Positions 35,377 through 43,000 of a DNA stretch of 64,000 bases are shown in pieces (within the stretch, counting starts at the first letter, position 1; the number at the start of each line of letters is the position of its first letter). The stretch comes from Limnohabitans curvus (GTDB lineage: Bacteria; Pseudomonadota; Gammaproteobacteria; Burkholderiales; Burkholderiaceae_C). The notes beneath the pieces are model-generated. The model searched no databases, was not told the origin of the DNA, and was given only the letters and a program-made list of their open reading frames with translations. A program made the translations under genes and the position numbers. The DNA lies in the NCBI RefSeq assembly GCF_003063475.1, contig NZ_NESP01000001.1:1860001-1924000 (forward strand), in the 5' to 3' direction.

Positions 35377-35412
35377 AACGCCTGCTCTGTGTCACAGAGC
35401 AGGCGTTTTTTT
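35377..35412. terminator. Strong terminator after the carbonic anhydrase gene
   Basis: AACGCCTGCTCTGTG (35377-35391) is a perfect inverted repeat of CACAGAGCAGGCGTT (35393-35407), ending in a T-run. It probably serves both this gene and the convergent HTH gene. Confidence 0.92.
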
Positions 35413-35413
35413 A

Positions 35414-35851
35414 TTAAGAAAGCTTGGGAGGTGGTGAGGGCAAGGTGTAGAGCAACGGCATGGCCACGGCCACCAACAGGAAAACCACCACCACAAAAAT
35501 CAGCAGCAGCTTGAAGAACTCAGGTGAGTCGGGGAACTTTGGTTTGGGCGGCAGCGTATCTTCCACTCGGATGGGTGGCAGTTGAACCCCTAAGCCATCG
35601 CCGGCTGCGCGCGATCGAAACACATTCACCACAGGCATGCCATTGGCCTGTGTGCCGCTCAGTGTGGTGGCCACTTTGAGTGCGGCTTGCACCTTCAAAT
35701 CCCGCGATGCGAATTGACCAGTGCCTCCGTCTTCCAGTTCACGTACCTGCGCTTCGGTCAGTCCGCACAAATGCGCGACACGGGCGTGGTCAAGCTTGCA
35801 CATGGCGCGCAGGCGAAGCACGGCTTGGGGATCGATGAGGTCTGCGGTCAT
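35414..35851 (-). CDS. Small HTH protein with C-terminal membrane anchor
   Basis: A 145-residue protein with an N-terminal Xre-like helix-turn-helix (VLRLRAMCKLDHARVAHLCG, then LTEAQVRELEDGG), a Pro-rich middle (about residues 85-110) and one C-terminal transmembrane helix (FFKLLLIFVVVVFLLVAVAM). The layout recalls RodZ-like proteins but the order and length differ. I do not recognise a named family. It converges on the carbonic anhydrase gene and is divergent from the TetR-like regulator. Confidence 0.72.
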   Translation of the reverse strand: MTADLIDPQAVLRLRAMCKLDHARVAHLCGLTEAQVRELEDGGTGQFASRDLKVQAALKVATTLSGTQANGMPVVNVFRSRAAGDGLGVQLPPIRVEDTLPPKPKFPDSPEFFKLLLIFVVVVFLLVAVAMPLLYTLPSPPPKLS

Positions 35852-35892
35852 GTGCGTTTGAAGGGTTTTGTTTTATCGGTTTGATTTGTTTT

Positions 35893-35912
35893 TATACGCC
35901 TGAGAGCGTATA
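35893..35912. promoter_or_regulatory. Inverted repeat TATACGC-N6-GCGTATA
   Basis: Perfect 7-bp arms spaced by six bases in the 136-bp divergent region between the HTH-membrane gene and the TetR-like gene. It overlaps a TATAAA-type minus-strand -10 candidate. A dimeric repressor site is plausible. Confidence 0.4.
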
Positions 35913-35932
35913 GACCTGACTGTTCTTTCTTA

Positions 35933-35946
35933 TGACAATCTTGTCA
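35933..35946. promoter_or_regulatory. Inverted repeat TGACAA-TC-TTGTCA
   Basis: Perfect 6-bp arms, 42 bp upstream of the TetR-like start codon. The TGACA...TGTCA form is common among TetR-family operators, so autoregulation is possible. Confidence 0.45.
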
Positions 35947-35987
35947 GATTTCTCAATTCGCTAGCAACTTTTAATTTTAAATTTTCG

Positions 35988-36596
35988 ATGAATTTTCAAA
36001 AAATCAAAGAAAGTGATGAGGTTGAGTTGCCGCTCTTGCTGAAAAACCGCCTCATCAGCTTGGTGGCGTACATCCAACAAAAGATTGAAGCATCCGAATT
36101 TGATGCGTTGAGCTTGGCCACCATCGCCAAAGACAACCGCATGACCATTCCTCAACTGATGGAGTTTGGTTTCACCAAATCCAATCTGGTGTGTCATGCC
36201 GTGGTGGCGCGCAACGAAGTCATGATTCAAACCTTGATGACGCAAGACCTCACCCACTTGGGCACCACCCTCATCGAGCAAGTAGAAGCGTATTTGCTGC
36301 AGATGTACCAATACGATTTACGTCAGCTGCCCTTTAAAACGGCTATCCAGACTTATGCGTGGACCTGGTCTGTGGTGGACGAGGAGCGCTTTACCAACCA
36401 AGCCATGAAGCTGATGACCCCTATTTACATCGCTTTGCACGCGAATGGCTTTGACCGAATTGACGCGCGTTGCCAGACCATCTGGGCGCTCTACCTCCGA
36501 GGCTTGCGTACAGCAGCTGTAGGCAAGGGCAGTGCCAAGGATTGTTTGGCAGCGGTGCGCGTATCTTTGAACTTAATGATTGAAAGCAAAAAATGA
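35988..36596 (+). CDS. TetR-like transcriptional regulator
   Basis: A 202-residue, mostly helical protein. The N-terminal 60 residues resemble a divergent TetR HTH (LSLATIAKDNRMTIPQLMEF, then GFTKSNLVCHAVVA). The remainder is a probable ligand and dimer domain with YAWTWSVVDEERFTNQAMKL. Its stop overlaps the start of the bactofilin gene (ATGA). Two inverted repeats lie upstream. The assignment is by fold pattern, so the family is likely but not certain. Confidence 0.65.
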   Translation: MNFQKIKESDEVELPLLLKNRLISLVAYIQQKIEASEFDALSLATIAKDNRMTIPQLMEFGFTKSNLVCHAVVARNEVMIQTLMTQDLTHLGTTLIEQVEAYLLQMYQYDLRQLPFKTAIQTYAWTWSVVDEERFTNQAMKLMTPIYIALHANGFDRIDARCQTIWALYLRGLRTAAVGKGSAKDCLAAVRVSLNLMIESKK

Positions 36597-36928
36597 ACGA
36601 TAAAAACGACATGTCCAAAGAAAACAGCATCTTCATCGGTGAAGGTGTGGTGTTCACAGGGTCTATCAAAGCGCCGAATCAAGCCATCATTTCGGGGCAG
36701 TTCGATGGCGAGCTAGAGGCTCGCGATGTGCTGATTGGTACGTCAGGGGTTGTGACTGGAAAAACAACGGCCCAGTTTGTGGATGTCAAAGGCGAGTTGA
36801 ATGACACCGTGACCAGCCGCGAGTTGCTCATCGTGCGCAGCACAGGCCGCGTGCGCGGCGCTGTGACGTATGGCGAAATTGAGATTGAGCGCGGTGGTCA
36901 GGTCAAAGGTGACATGACGCAGCGCTGA
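36593..36928 (+). CDS. Bactofilin
   Basis: A 111-residue bactofilin, a polymer-forming cytoskeletal protein with a beta-helical core. The typical pattern is seen: IFIGEGVVFTGSIKAPNQ, ISGQFDGELEARDVLIG, VTGKTTAQFVDVKGEL, then GAVTYGEIEIERGGQVKGD. It lies next to, and converges on, the flagellar switch genes, 8 bp from the fliN stop. Bactofilins act in morphogenesis, polar localisation and, in Bacillus subtilis, flagellar hook assembly. A role here in positioning the flagellum is inference. Confidence 0.9.
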   Translation: MNDKNDMSKENSIFIGEGVVFTGSIKAPNQAIISGQFDGELEARDVLIGTSGVVTGKTTAQFVDVKGELNDTVTSRELLIVRSTGRVRGAVTYGEIEIERGGQVKGDMTQR

Positions 36929-36936
36929 ATCAAGGT

Positions 36937-37344
36937 TTAGATCAGCTTGAGGCGCTCTGAAGAGGGCACCACACGTGTCAGGCGAACACCGTAGCGGTCG
37001 TTCACCAACACGATTTCACCTTGGGCAACGACTGAGTTGTTCACCAGCAGGTCGAGGGGTTCGCCCGCAATGCGGTCAAGCTCGACCACGCTGCCTTGGG
37101 TGAGGCGCATCAAATCTTTGATCTTGATTTGCGCACGGCCCACTTCGATGGACAAGTTCACGACGATGTTTTGCAACACCTCGGGGTTGATGTTGCCCGG
37201 CATCGTGGGTTTGAAGTCTTCCAGGCTGGGTTCGGCATCGTCCTCGTGCACTGCCACTTCTTGATGAGGCGCGTGCTCGGCTTCAGCGGCAGCCACTTCG
37301 GCTTCGTCGTGTTCTGGGGTTGGGTTTTCTTTTTCGTCGGTCAT
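36937..37344 (-). CDS. fliN: Flagellar motor switch protein FliN
   Basis: A C-ring protein of 135 residues. An acidic N-terminal extension (about residues 1-45) precedes the SpoA/FliN domain: LSIEVGRAQIKIKDLMRLTQ, VVELDRIAGEPLDLLVN and GEIVLVNDRYGVRLTRVV. It is the last gene of a leftward fliK-fliL-fliM-fliN run. The usual next genes fliO-fliP-fliQ-fliR are not adjacent; a convergent bactofilin gene lies there. Confidence 0.95.
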   Translation of the reverse strand: MTDEKENPTPEHDEAEVAAAEAEHAPHQEVAVHEDDAEPSLEDFKPTMPGNINPEVLQNIVVNLSIEVGRAQIKIKDLMRLTQGSVVELDRIAGEPLDLLVNNSVVAQGEIVLVNDRYGVRLTRVVPSSERLKLI

Positions 37345-37358
37345 GATGTATTCCTGTC

Positions 37359-38351
37359 TCAGAGTTTGCCGTGAACGTGTTCGTGGTCAATTTGTACGGC
37401 CACTTGCGAACCGCGTGTGCCCACATTGACGTGGAAGGCGGGAACGCCATCGGTGCTCATCAGCGCGGTGTCGTCTTTCTTGAAGAACAACAAATCGCCT
37501 TCTTGCAAATGGTTCAAGTGGTGCAGCGTGGTTTTGATTTCACCCATGGTGACTTGCAATTCCAACTTGGCATCACCCACCGCCGCAGCGAGGTCTTTGC
37601 GCCATTTTTTGTCTGACTCTTCGTTGCCTTCGCCACTTTGCACACGGCTGCTGAGCAGTTCGCGCACGGGCTTGAGGGTGGCGTAGGGGTAGACCAAGTC
37701 AATGAAGCCTTTGCCGCCGCTGGCGGTGGCGTCGGCTTCAAAGCGGCTCAAGACCACCAAGTCGTTTTCGTCAGCGATTTGTGCGAACTGAGGGTTGATC
37801 TCAGAGCTCACGTGTTCGCATTCGATGGGCATCAGCGGTCCCCACGCTTCGGTCAACGAGCGGAAGAACACTTCAAGAATGATCTTGATGATGCGTGTTT
37901 CAGTAGGGGTGAACAAACGGCTGGGGGGGAGTTCGCCCACGCCTTTGCCAAAGCCACCAAAGAAACTGTCGAGCGAGCTGAACACCACATTGGGGTCGAT
38001 GATGATCACCGAGTTGCCGCGCAGTGGGTTCATGCGAACCATGTTCACCGACAGAGGCGCACGCAGACCTTTGAGGTAGTCACCGAACTTTAAGATTTGC
38101 ACGCGCGTGGGGTTCACACGCGGGCTGGTTCGGAGCACTTCGAGCAAGCCAAGACGAAACAGACGGATGAAGCGCTCGTTGATCATGTCGATCGACGAGA
38201 CGTTCACACCCAGGCTGCTGTCTTCGCTGGCGAGGTCGTGCTTGCGCACCCGCACGCTGCTGTTAAAGCCGGTGTCGGTTTCGATCGAACCGTCGCGCAC
38301 GCCTTCCGACAGCGCGGCCAGTTCTTCGTCCGAGAGCAGGTTAGATTTCAT
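37359..38351 (-). CDS. fliM: Flagellar motor switch protein FliM
   Basis: A C-ring protein of 330 residues that binds CheY-P and sets rotation direction. The N-terminal LLSDEELAALSEGV corresponds to the CheY-P-binding EIDALL segment but is divergent. The middle domain has NPLRGNSVIIIDPNVVFSSL and FGGFGKG. The C-terminal SpoA domain includes LQVTMGEIKTTLHHLNHLQE. It lies 14 bp upstream of fliN and 13 bp downstream of fliL. Confidence 0.95.
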   Translation of the reverse strand: MKSNLLSDEELAALSEGVRDGSIETDTGFNSSVRVRKHDLASEDSSLGVNVSSIDMINERFIRLFRLGLLEVLRTSPRVNPTRVQILKFGDYLKGLRAPLSVNMVRMNPLRGNSVIIIDPNVVFSSLDSFFGGFGKGVGELPPSRLFTPTETRIIKIILEVFFRSLTEAWGPLMPIECEHVSSEINPQFAQIADENDLVVLSRFEADATASGGKGFIDLVYPYATLKPVRELLSSRVQSGEGNEESDKKWRKDLAAAVGDAKLELQVTMGEIKTTLHHLNHLQEGDLLFFKKDDTALMSTDGVPAFHVNVGTRGSQVAVQIDHEHVHGKL

Positions 38352-38364
38352 GTGGGCTCAAAAG

Positions 38365-38958
38365 TTACTGCATCACAAAAGAGGTGAAGAACACGTCTTC
38401 AATGCCGCCGAAGTCTTCGTACTTCATGAGCATCTCGTTCATCACCACCTTGATCTTGGTGGCCAAGTCGACGCGGAAGTCGGGCTTGGCCACATCGGCT
38501 TCAGTGCTTTGACGCATCACGTCGAGCACCGCTGAGCGAATGGCAAATTCATGCTTCTTCACGTTGTCGAACACGCGTGAGTCGTAATGTGTCATCACGG
38601 CTACTTTCACGACCATGATTTTTTTCGAGCTCGTGATGTTGGTCATGAACTCTTTGTCGATTTCCAAATAGGTGTTTTCAAAGCGCGTGGCTTCGGCTTC
38701 CTTTTTGACTTTCGATGGGCCGTCTGGTGTTGCGCCATGCGCGTTTTCGGCGGCCTTCTCTAGTTCGTCCACTTTTTCGTGGGCGGCTGCTTCGCTCTTG
38801 TGCTCGAAGAAGCCAGAGAAATACAAGGTGCCGAACATCACCGACATGACCAAAATGATCACGGACAACACGATCACCAAAATCAAAAGAATAGGTTTCT
38901 TTTTCTTCGGTTCGCCTTCGACTACTTCTTCCGTCGGTTCTGCTGCTGCTTCTGCCAT
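38365..38958 (-). CDS. fliL: Flagellar basal body-associated protein FliL
   Basis: A 197-residue single-pass protein that surrounds and stabilises the stator. A Lys/Glu-rich cytoplasmic start is followed by a transmembrane helix (ILLILVIVLSVIILVMSVMF) and a periplasmic stomatin-like domain with MVVKVAVMTHYDSRVFDNV and a C-terminal FGGIEDVFFTSFVMQ. It lies between fliK and fliM. Confidence 0.94.
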   Translation of the reverse strand: MAEAAAEPTEEVVEGEPKKKKPILLILVIVLSVIILVMSVMFGTLYFSGFFEHKSEAAAHEKVDELEKAAENAHGATPDGPSKVKKEAEATRFENTYLEIDKEFMTNITSSKKIMVVKVAVMTHYDSRVFDNVKKHEFAIRSAVLDVMRQSTEADVAKPDFRVDLATKIKVVMNEMLMKYEDFGGIEDVFFTSFVMQ

Positions 38959-38993
38959 ATCGTTCTCCTAATGTTCAGATTGTCATGCGTAAT

Positions 38994-40676
38994 TTATGCA
39001 TAGAGGTCAAGCAAGGACGCATTGGCCTTGTTGCGGGCCGAGGTCGCGCTAGAAGCGTCACCCGAGCCTTTGACTTGCGAAGATGAATTGTCTCTAACTT
39101 GAGAATGCTTAGCCGCATTGCCAGAGTTGTTGTGTTGGGCATTGCCGCCGCCTTGACCCACCTGCACTTGACCGGCGTTAATGCCAAAGTTACCAAGTGC
39201 TTCGCGCAGGCGCTGGCTGCTGTTTTGCAGCAAGTCACGTGTGAGTGGGTTGTCGGCACGGAACACGGCATCGAGCTTGCCGTCTTTCATTTCGAGTTGA
39301 ATTTCTACGCCACCCAAGTTGGAGGGGCGCAGACCAAATTTCATCTTCCACTCGCCGTCGCTGAGTTGCTTGTGCATGCGTGCGGCCATTTCGGTGGCCA
39401 TCTTGTCGCTGAGCTGGTCGTAGACCTCGCCCATGTTGGCGCTTGTGGCTTGTGCGGCGTTTGCAGGCACTGAGTTGGCGGCGTTTTGGGTGTTGTTCAG
39501 GGCTTGTGAAAAACTGCTGAAGTGGTTGCCTTCGCCTTGCGAGGGGTGTTGGTCAGGGTTGCCTTCGCTGCCCGCGTCTTCTGAGAAACGAGACAAGAGG
39601 GCGCTGACATCTTGCTCATCCACGCCTGTGCCCAAGAGCGACAACATGTCGATCGTGCTGGGCATGGGCGTGTTGGTCACGGCAGTGTTGACGGGCAACA
39701 CAGCGGCAGGCAAAACGGTGATTTGTAATTGTTCGATCGCCGCCATGTCAGTGGGCGTCAATCCTGGCATTGCGGGCGCAGCCAATGTGGTGGCTGCGGC
39801 GGCCAAGCCTGCACCCGATGCGACAACCGGGGTTTGTGCGGCAACGTCGGTCATGGCGGCCAGCTGTGCGGCCACTGCCGTGTCAGTGGTCGGTGCGCCA
39901 TTGAGCATGGTGTTCATGGCTGCTTGCAAGGCATTGGGCACGCCAGCCGATGTGGTGCTGTGTGCGCCGCTCAGCACGGTGGCGGGTGTTGCAGGCTGTT
40001 GGCTCAATAAGTTTTGAATCTCTGACTCATCCAAGCCCATGGACTTGGCAAAGGCGGCCAAGCTCTCAGGGCTGGGTGCCTTTTGAGGGTCGGTGATGAT
40101 GCGCATCTGCGGGCTCAGCTCAATGGTTTGCAATGAGACTGGGGCGGCAAGTGGTGCTGCCGCTTGCGCCTCAGGCACAGGCGTGACTGCGACGGGGGAG
40201 GCTGGGGTCACAGCGGTGGGTACGACAGCCGCAGGCACCACGGGCGCGCCCTGCATCAAGCTCTCTAACAAAGCGTCTGTGTCGGTCGGCTTGGTTTTGG
40301 TTGTTTTGTTGCGCGTGCGTGCGTGGGCGGTTGGCCCATCGGTGTCGTCGTCTGCTGGTGACGCCTCGTTGTCAGCGCGCGTTTCACGTGTGGCTCGCTC
40401 AGGGCGATCGGTGCTGTGCCTGTCTTCTACAGGGCGTGCATCTGATGTGTTTGCCGCGTCTTGTTCAGGGGCTTCGGGCACATCAGCGGCAAAAGTTTGC
40501 CGCTCTTGCGGCACCAACCGCGCCATCTGGCGTGCCATCACTTGTGCAAAGTCGAACCCCAAATGAGCACCCGCAGACGGGCCCACCCCAGTGCGCGTGC
40601 CTTGTGGCACCGCATGGCTGGGGTTGGTTGGCACCGACGGGGCCGGTGGCATTTGGAGATAACTGGACAGGTTCAT
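38994..40676 (-). CDS. fliK: Flagellar hook-length control protein FliK
   Basis: A secreted molecular ruler of 560 residues from the ATG at 40676 (MNLSSYLQM). A long Ala/Thr/Pro-rich N-terminal part is followed by the conserved Flg_hook domain: GEWKMKFGLRPSNLGGVEIQ, LEMKDGKLDAVFRADNPLTR and LREALGNFGINAGQVQV, which instructs FlhB to switch export specificity. The longer in-frame extension to 40781 would overlap the sigma-54 promoter of the divergent flhA gene. Confidence 0.93.
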   Translation of the reverse strand: MNLSSYLQMPPAPSVPTNPSHAVPQGTRTGVGPSAGAHLGFDFAQVMARQMARLVPQERQTFAADVPEAPEQDAANTSDARPVEDRHSTDRPERATRETRADNEASPADDDTDGPTAHARTRNKTTKTKPTDTDALLESLMQGAPVVPAAVVPTAVTPASPVAVTPVPEAQAAAPLAAPVSLQTIELSPQMRIITDPQKAPSPESLAAFAKSMGLDESEIQNLLSQQPATPATVLSGAHSTTSAGVPNALQAAMNTMLNGAPTTDTAVAAQLAAMTDVAAQTPVVASGAGLAAAATTLAAPAMPGLTPTDMAAIEQLQITVLPAAVLPVNTAVTNTPMPSTIDMLSLLGTGVDEQDVSALLSRFSEDAGSEGNPDQHPSQGEGNHFSSFSQALNNTQNAANSVPANAAQATSANMGEVYDQLSDKMATEMAARMHKQLSDGEWKMKFGLRPSNLGGVEIQLEMKDGKLDAVFRADNPLTRDLLQNSSQRLREALGNFGINAGQVQVGQGGGNAQHNNSGNAAKHSQVRDNSSSQVKGSGDASSATSARNKANASLLDLYA

Positions 40677-40709
40677 GGTGGTCTTTAAACGAGTTTGCCA
40701 ACGAGTTAA

Positions 40710-40724
40710 GCAAGAACCGTGACA
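40710..40724 (-). promoter_or_regulatory. Sigma-54-like promoter of fliK (weak match)
   Basis: On the minus strand TGTCAC-GGTTC-TTGC resembles the -24/-12 pattern TGGCAC-N5-TTGC with one mismatch in the -24 GG. Transcription would begin about 20 bases before the fliK ATG. Confidence 0.4.
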
Positions 40725-40775
40725 GGTCAGTTCTTGCCGCTTTCGGCTGAGAGGCGCATCAGTGTCAGTTTGACT

Positions 40776-40790
40776 TGGCACATCGATTGC
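40776..40790 (+). promoter_or_regulatory. Sigma-54 promoter of flhA
   Basis: TGGCAC-ATCGA-TTGC is a perfect -24/-12 sigma-54 promoter. Transcription would begin near 40802. This supports the flhA start at 40866 over the in-frame ATG at 40794. Confidence 0.85.
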
Positions 40791-40865
40791 TTAATGAACA
40801 TGCCCCGAAAGTTTTTTCAAGGCAAAAAGAAACCTAAACGTTCCACTTTCAACTGGATTCCCTCA

Positions 40866-42962
40866 ATGAGCACTCTCACTCTGTCAACGATTCGACACAA
40901 CTTGTCGAAATTTGACCTCTCCGGACTAAGTATTCCGGTGGTGGTGCTCGTCATCATGGCGATGCTGGTGTTGCCATTGCCCCCGTTGTTGTTGGACTTT
41001 TTGTTTACTTTCAACATTCTTTGCAGCTTGGTGGTGATCATGATCGCCATCGGCACCCGTAAGCCGCTCGAGTTTTCATCCTTCCCCACCGTCTTGTTGT
41101 TTGCCACCATGTTGCGCTTGGCGCTGAACGTGGCGTCCACCCGTGTGGTGCTGGTCAATGGCCACGAAGGCGCCCACGCTGCCGGCAAGGTGGTGCAGGC
41201 TTTCGGTGAGTTCGTGATCGCGGGTAACTATGTGGTGGGTTTCATCATCTTCGCGATCTTGATGATCATCAACTTTGTGGTGGTGACCAAAGGTGCAGGC
41301 CGCGTCTCTGAAGTGAACGCGCGTTTCACCTTGGACGCCATGCCCGGTAAACAAATGTCGATTGACGCTGACTTGAATGCTGGCGTGATCGACCAAGAAA
41401 CTGCCAAAACACGCCGTGCCGAACTGGCCCAAGAATCTGACTTCTTCGGTTCCATGGACGGTGCTTCTAAATTCGTGAGCGGTGACGCCATGGCCGGCTT
41501 GTTGATTCTGTTGATCAACTTGATTGGTGGCTTGATCATCGGTGTGGCCCAGCATGATTTGCCAGTCGCTGAAGCCGGCAAGATCTACACCTTGCTCACC
41601 ATTGGTGACGGCTTGGTCGCTCAAATTCCTTCTTTGCTGTTGTCGCTGGCCACCGCCATCATCGTGACCCGCGTGACGACCGCTGAATCTATTTCTGAAC
41701 AGGCCTCTGTTCAGTTGGCCAACCCCACTGCCTTGTTCATCTCGGCTGTGATCTTGATCATCTTGGGCATGGTGCCCGGTATGCCGCACTTGATGTTCAT
41801 TACCTTGGCTTTGGCTTCTGCTGGTCTGGGCTTGATGATCGTCACCCGCGAAGTGCAAGACGAACAAGCCGAACAAGCCGTCAAAGATGCCACGCCTACT
41901 GATGCACCGAAAGAACTCGACTGGGACGATGTGGACCAAGTCGACCTCATTGGTTTGGAAATTGGTTATGGCCTGATTCCTCTGGTCAACGCCGAAACCG
42001 GCGGTGAACTGATGACCCGCGTCAAAGGCGTGCGTAAAAAACTCTCTGCCGAGTTGGGCTTCTTGGTCCAGCCCGTGCGTATCCGTGATGACTTGAACAT
42101 CGACCCAGACGCTTACAACATCGTGCTCAAAGGCGTGGTGCGCGGCAAAGGCGAAGTCAAAGTCGGTCGCGAATTGGCCATCAACCCCGGTCATGTGTAC
42201 GGTCAGTTGGAAGGCATTGCCACCCGCGAACCCGCATTCGGTTTGGAAGCCGTGTGGATCGAACCTTCTCAACGCGACCAAGCCCGTACCCTCGGCTATA
42301 CCGTGGTCGATGCTGCCACCGCTATTTCGACCCACCTCAACAAAGTGCTGCGCGAAAACGCCTCCGACATGTTGAGCCACGACGAAACCCAACAGTTGCT
42401 CGACAAATTGGCTGCCAAGTCGCCCAAGATCGTGGAAGACTTGGTGCCCGGCAAGTTGTCACTCGGCATCTTGACCCGTACGTTGCAAAACTTGTTGGCC
42501 GAGTCAGTGTCCATTCGCGACATGCGCACGATTGCTGAAGCGTTGACTGAGGCCAGCACCCGCACACAAGACCCAGAACAACTCACCGCCATGGTTCGCC
42601 CCAAGCTCGGCCGCATGATCATGCAAAGCCTGATTGACGGCGACAACGGTTTGCAAGTCATGACACTCGAGCCATCGTTGGAGCAGTTGTTGCACAACGT
42701 GTTGCAACAAAGCCAACCCGGCCAAGCCGTGGTGATGGAGCCGGGCTTGTCAGAAAACCTATTTGCCGGTTTGCGCGAAGGCGCACGTACCGTAGAAGAA
42801 ATGGGTCACCCCGCTGTGTTGGTGGTGTCCCCCGTGATTCGTGGTTGGTTGTCCAAAGCCGCACGATTCCGCGTGAACGATTTGACTGTGCTGTCTTACA
42901 GCGAAATTCCGGACGATCAGGCCGTCAAAGTGATCCACACCGTGGATGCCAAAGCCCGATAA
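40866..42962 (+). CDS. flhA: Flagellar export apparatus protein FlhA
   Basis: The inner-membrane export gate of the flagellar type III system, 698 residues from the ATG at 40866 (MSTLTLSTIRHNL). About eight N-terminal helices hold the FHIPEP-family signatures: TRVVLVNGHEGAHAAGKVVQ, RFTLDAMPGKQMSIDADLNA and LGMVPGMPHLMF. The cytoplasmic C-terminal domain docks chaperones and substrates. flhB is not adjacent. It heads an flhA-flhF-flhG-fliA run. Confidence 0.96.
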   Translation: MSTLTLSTIRHNLSKFDLSGLSIPVVVLVIMAMLVLPLPPLLLDFLFTFNILCSLVVIMIAIGTRKPLEFSSFPTVLLFATMLRLALNVASTRVVLVNGHEGAHAAGKVVQAFGEFVIAGNYVVGFIIFAILMIINFVVVTKGAGRVSEVNARFTLDAMPGKQMSIDADLNAGVIDQETAKTRRAELAQESDFFGSMDGASKFVSGDAMAGLLILLINLIGGLIIGVAQHDLPVAEAGKIYTLLTIGDGLVAQIPSLLLSLATAIIVTRVTTAESISEQASVQLANPTALFISAVILIILGMVPGMPHLMFITLALASAGLGLMIVTREVQDEQAEQAVKDATPTDAPKELDWDDVDQVDLIGLEIGYGLIPLVNAETGGELMTRVKGVRKKLSAELGFLVQPVRIRDDLNIDPDAYNIVLKGVVRGKGEVKVGRELAINPGHVYGQLEGIATREPAFGLEAVWIEPSQRDQARTLGYTVVDAATAISTHLNKVLRENASDMLSHDETQQLLDKLAAKSPKIVEDLVPGKLSLGILTRTLQNLLAESVSIRDMRTIAEALTEASTRTQDPEQLTAMVRPKLGRMIMQSLIDGDNGLQVMTLEPSLEQLLHNVLQQSQPGQAVVMEPGLSENLFAGLREGARTVEEMGHPAVLVVSPVIRGWLSKAARFRVNDLTVLSYSEIPDDQAVKVIHTVDAKAR

Positions 42963-43000
42963 ACCGAAAACCTATAACAAAGACAGAGTGAGCTGACCCT

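Noticed and set aside
40719..40865. N-terminal extension of flhA
   Set aside because: The sigma-54 promoter at 40776-40790 lies inside it, so this part would not be transcribed from that promoter.
41076..42392. 438-codon minus-strand frame opposite flhA
   Set aside because: It is antisense to conserved flhA sequence, with His/Gln-rich low-information translation and no promoter or ribosome-binding site.
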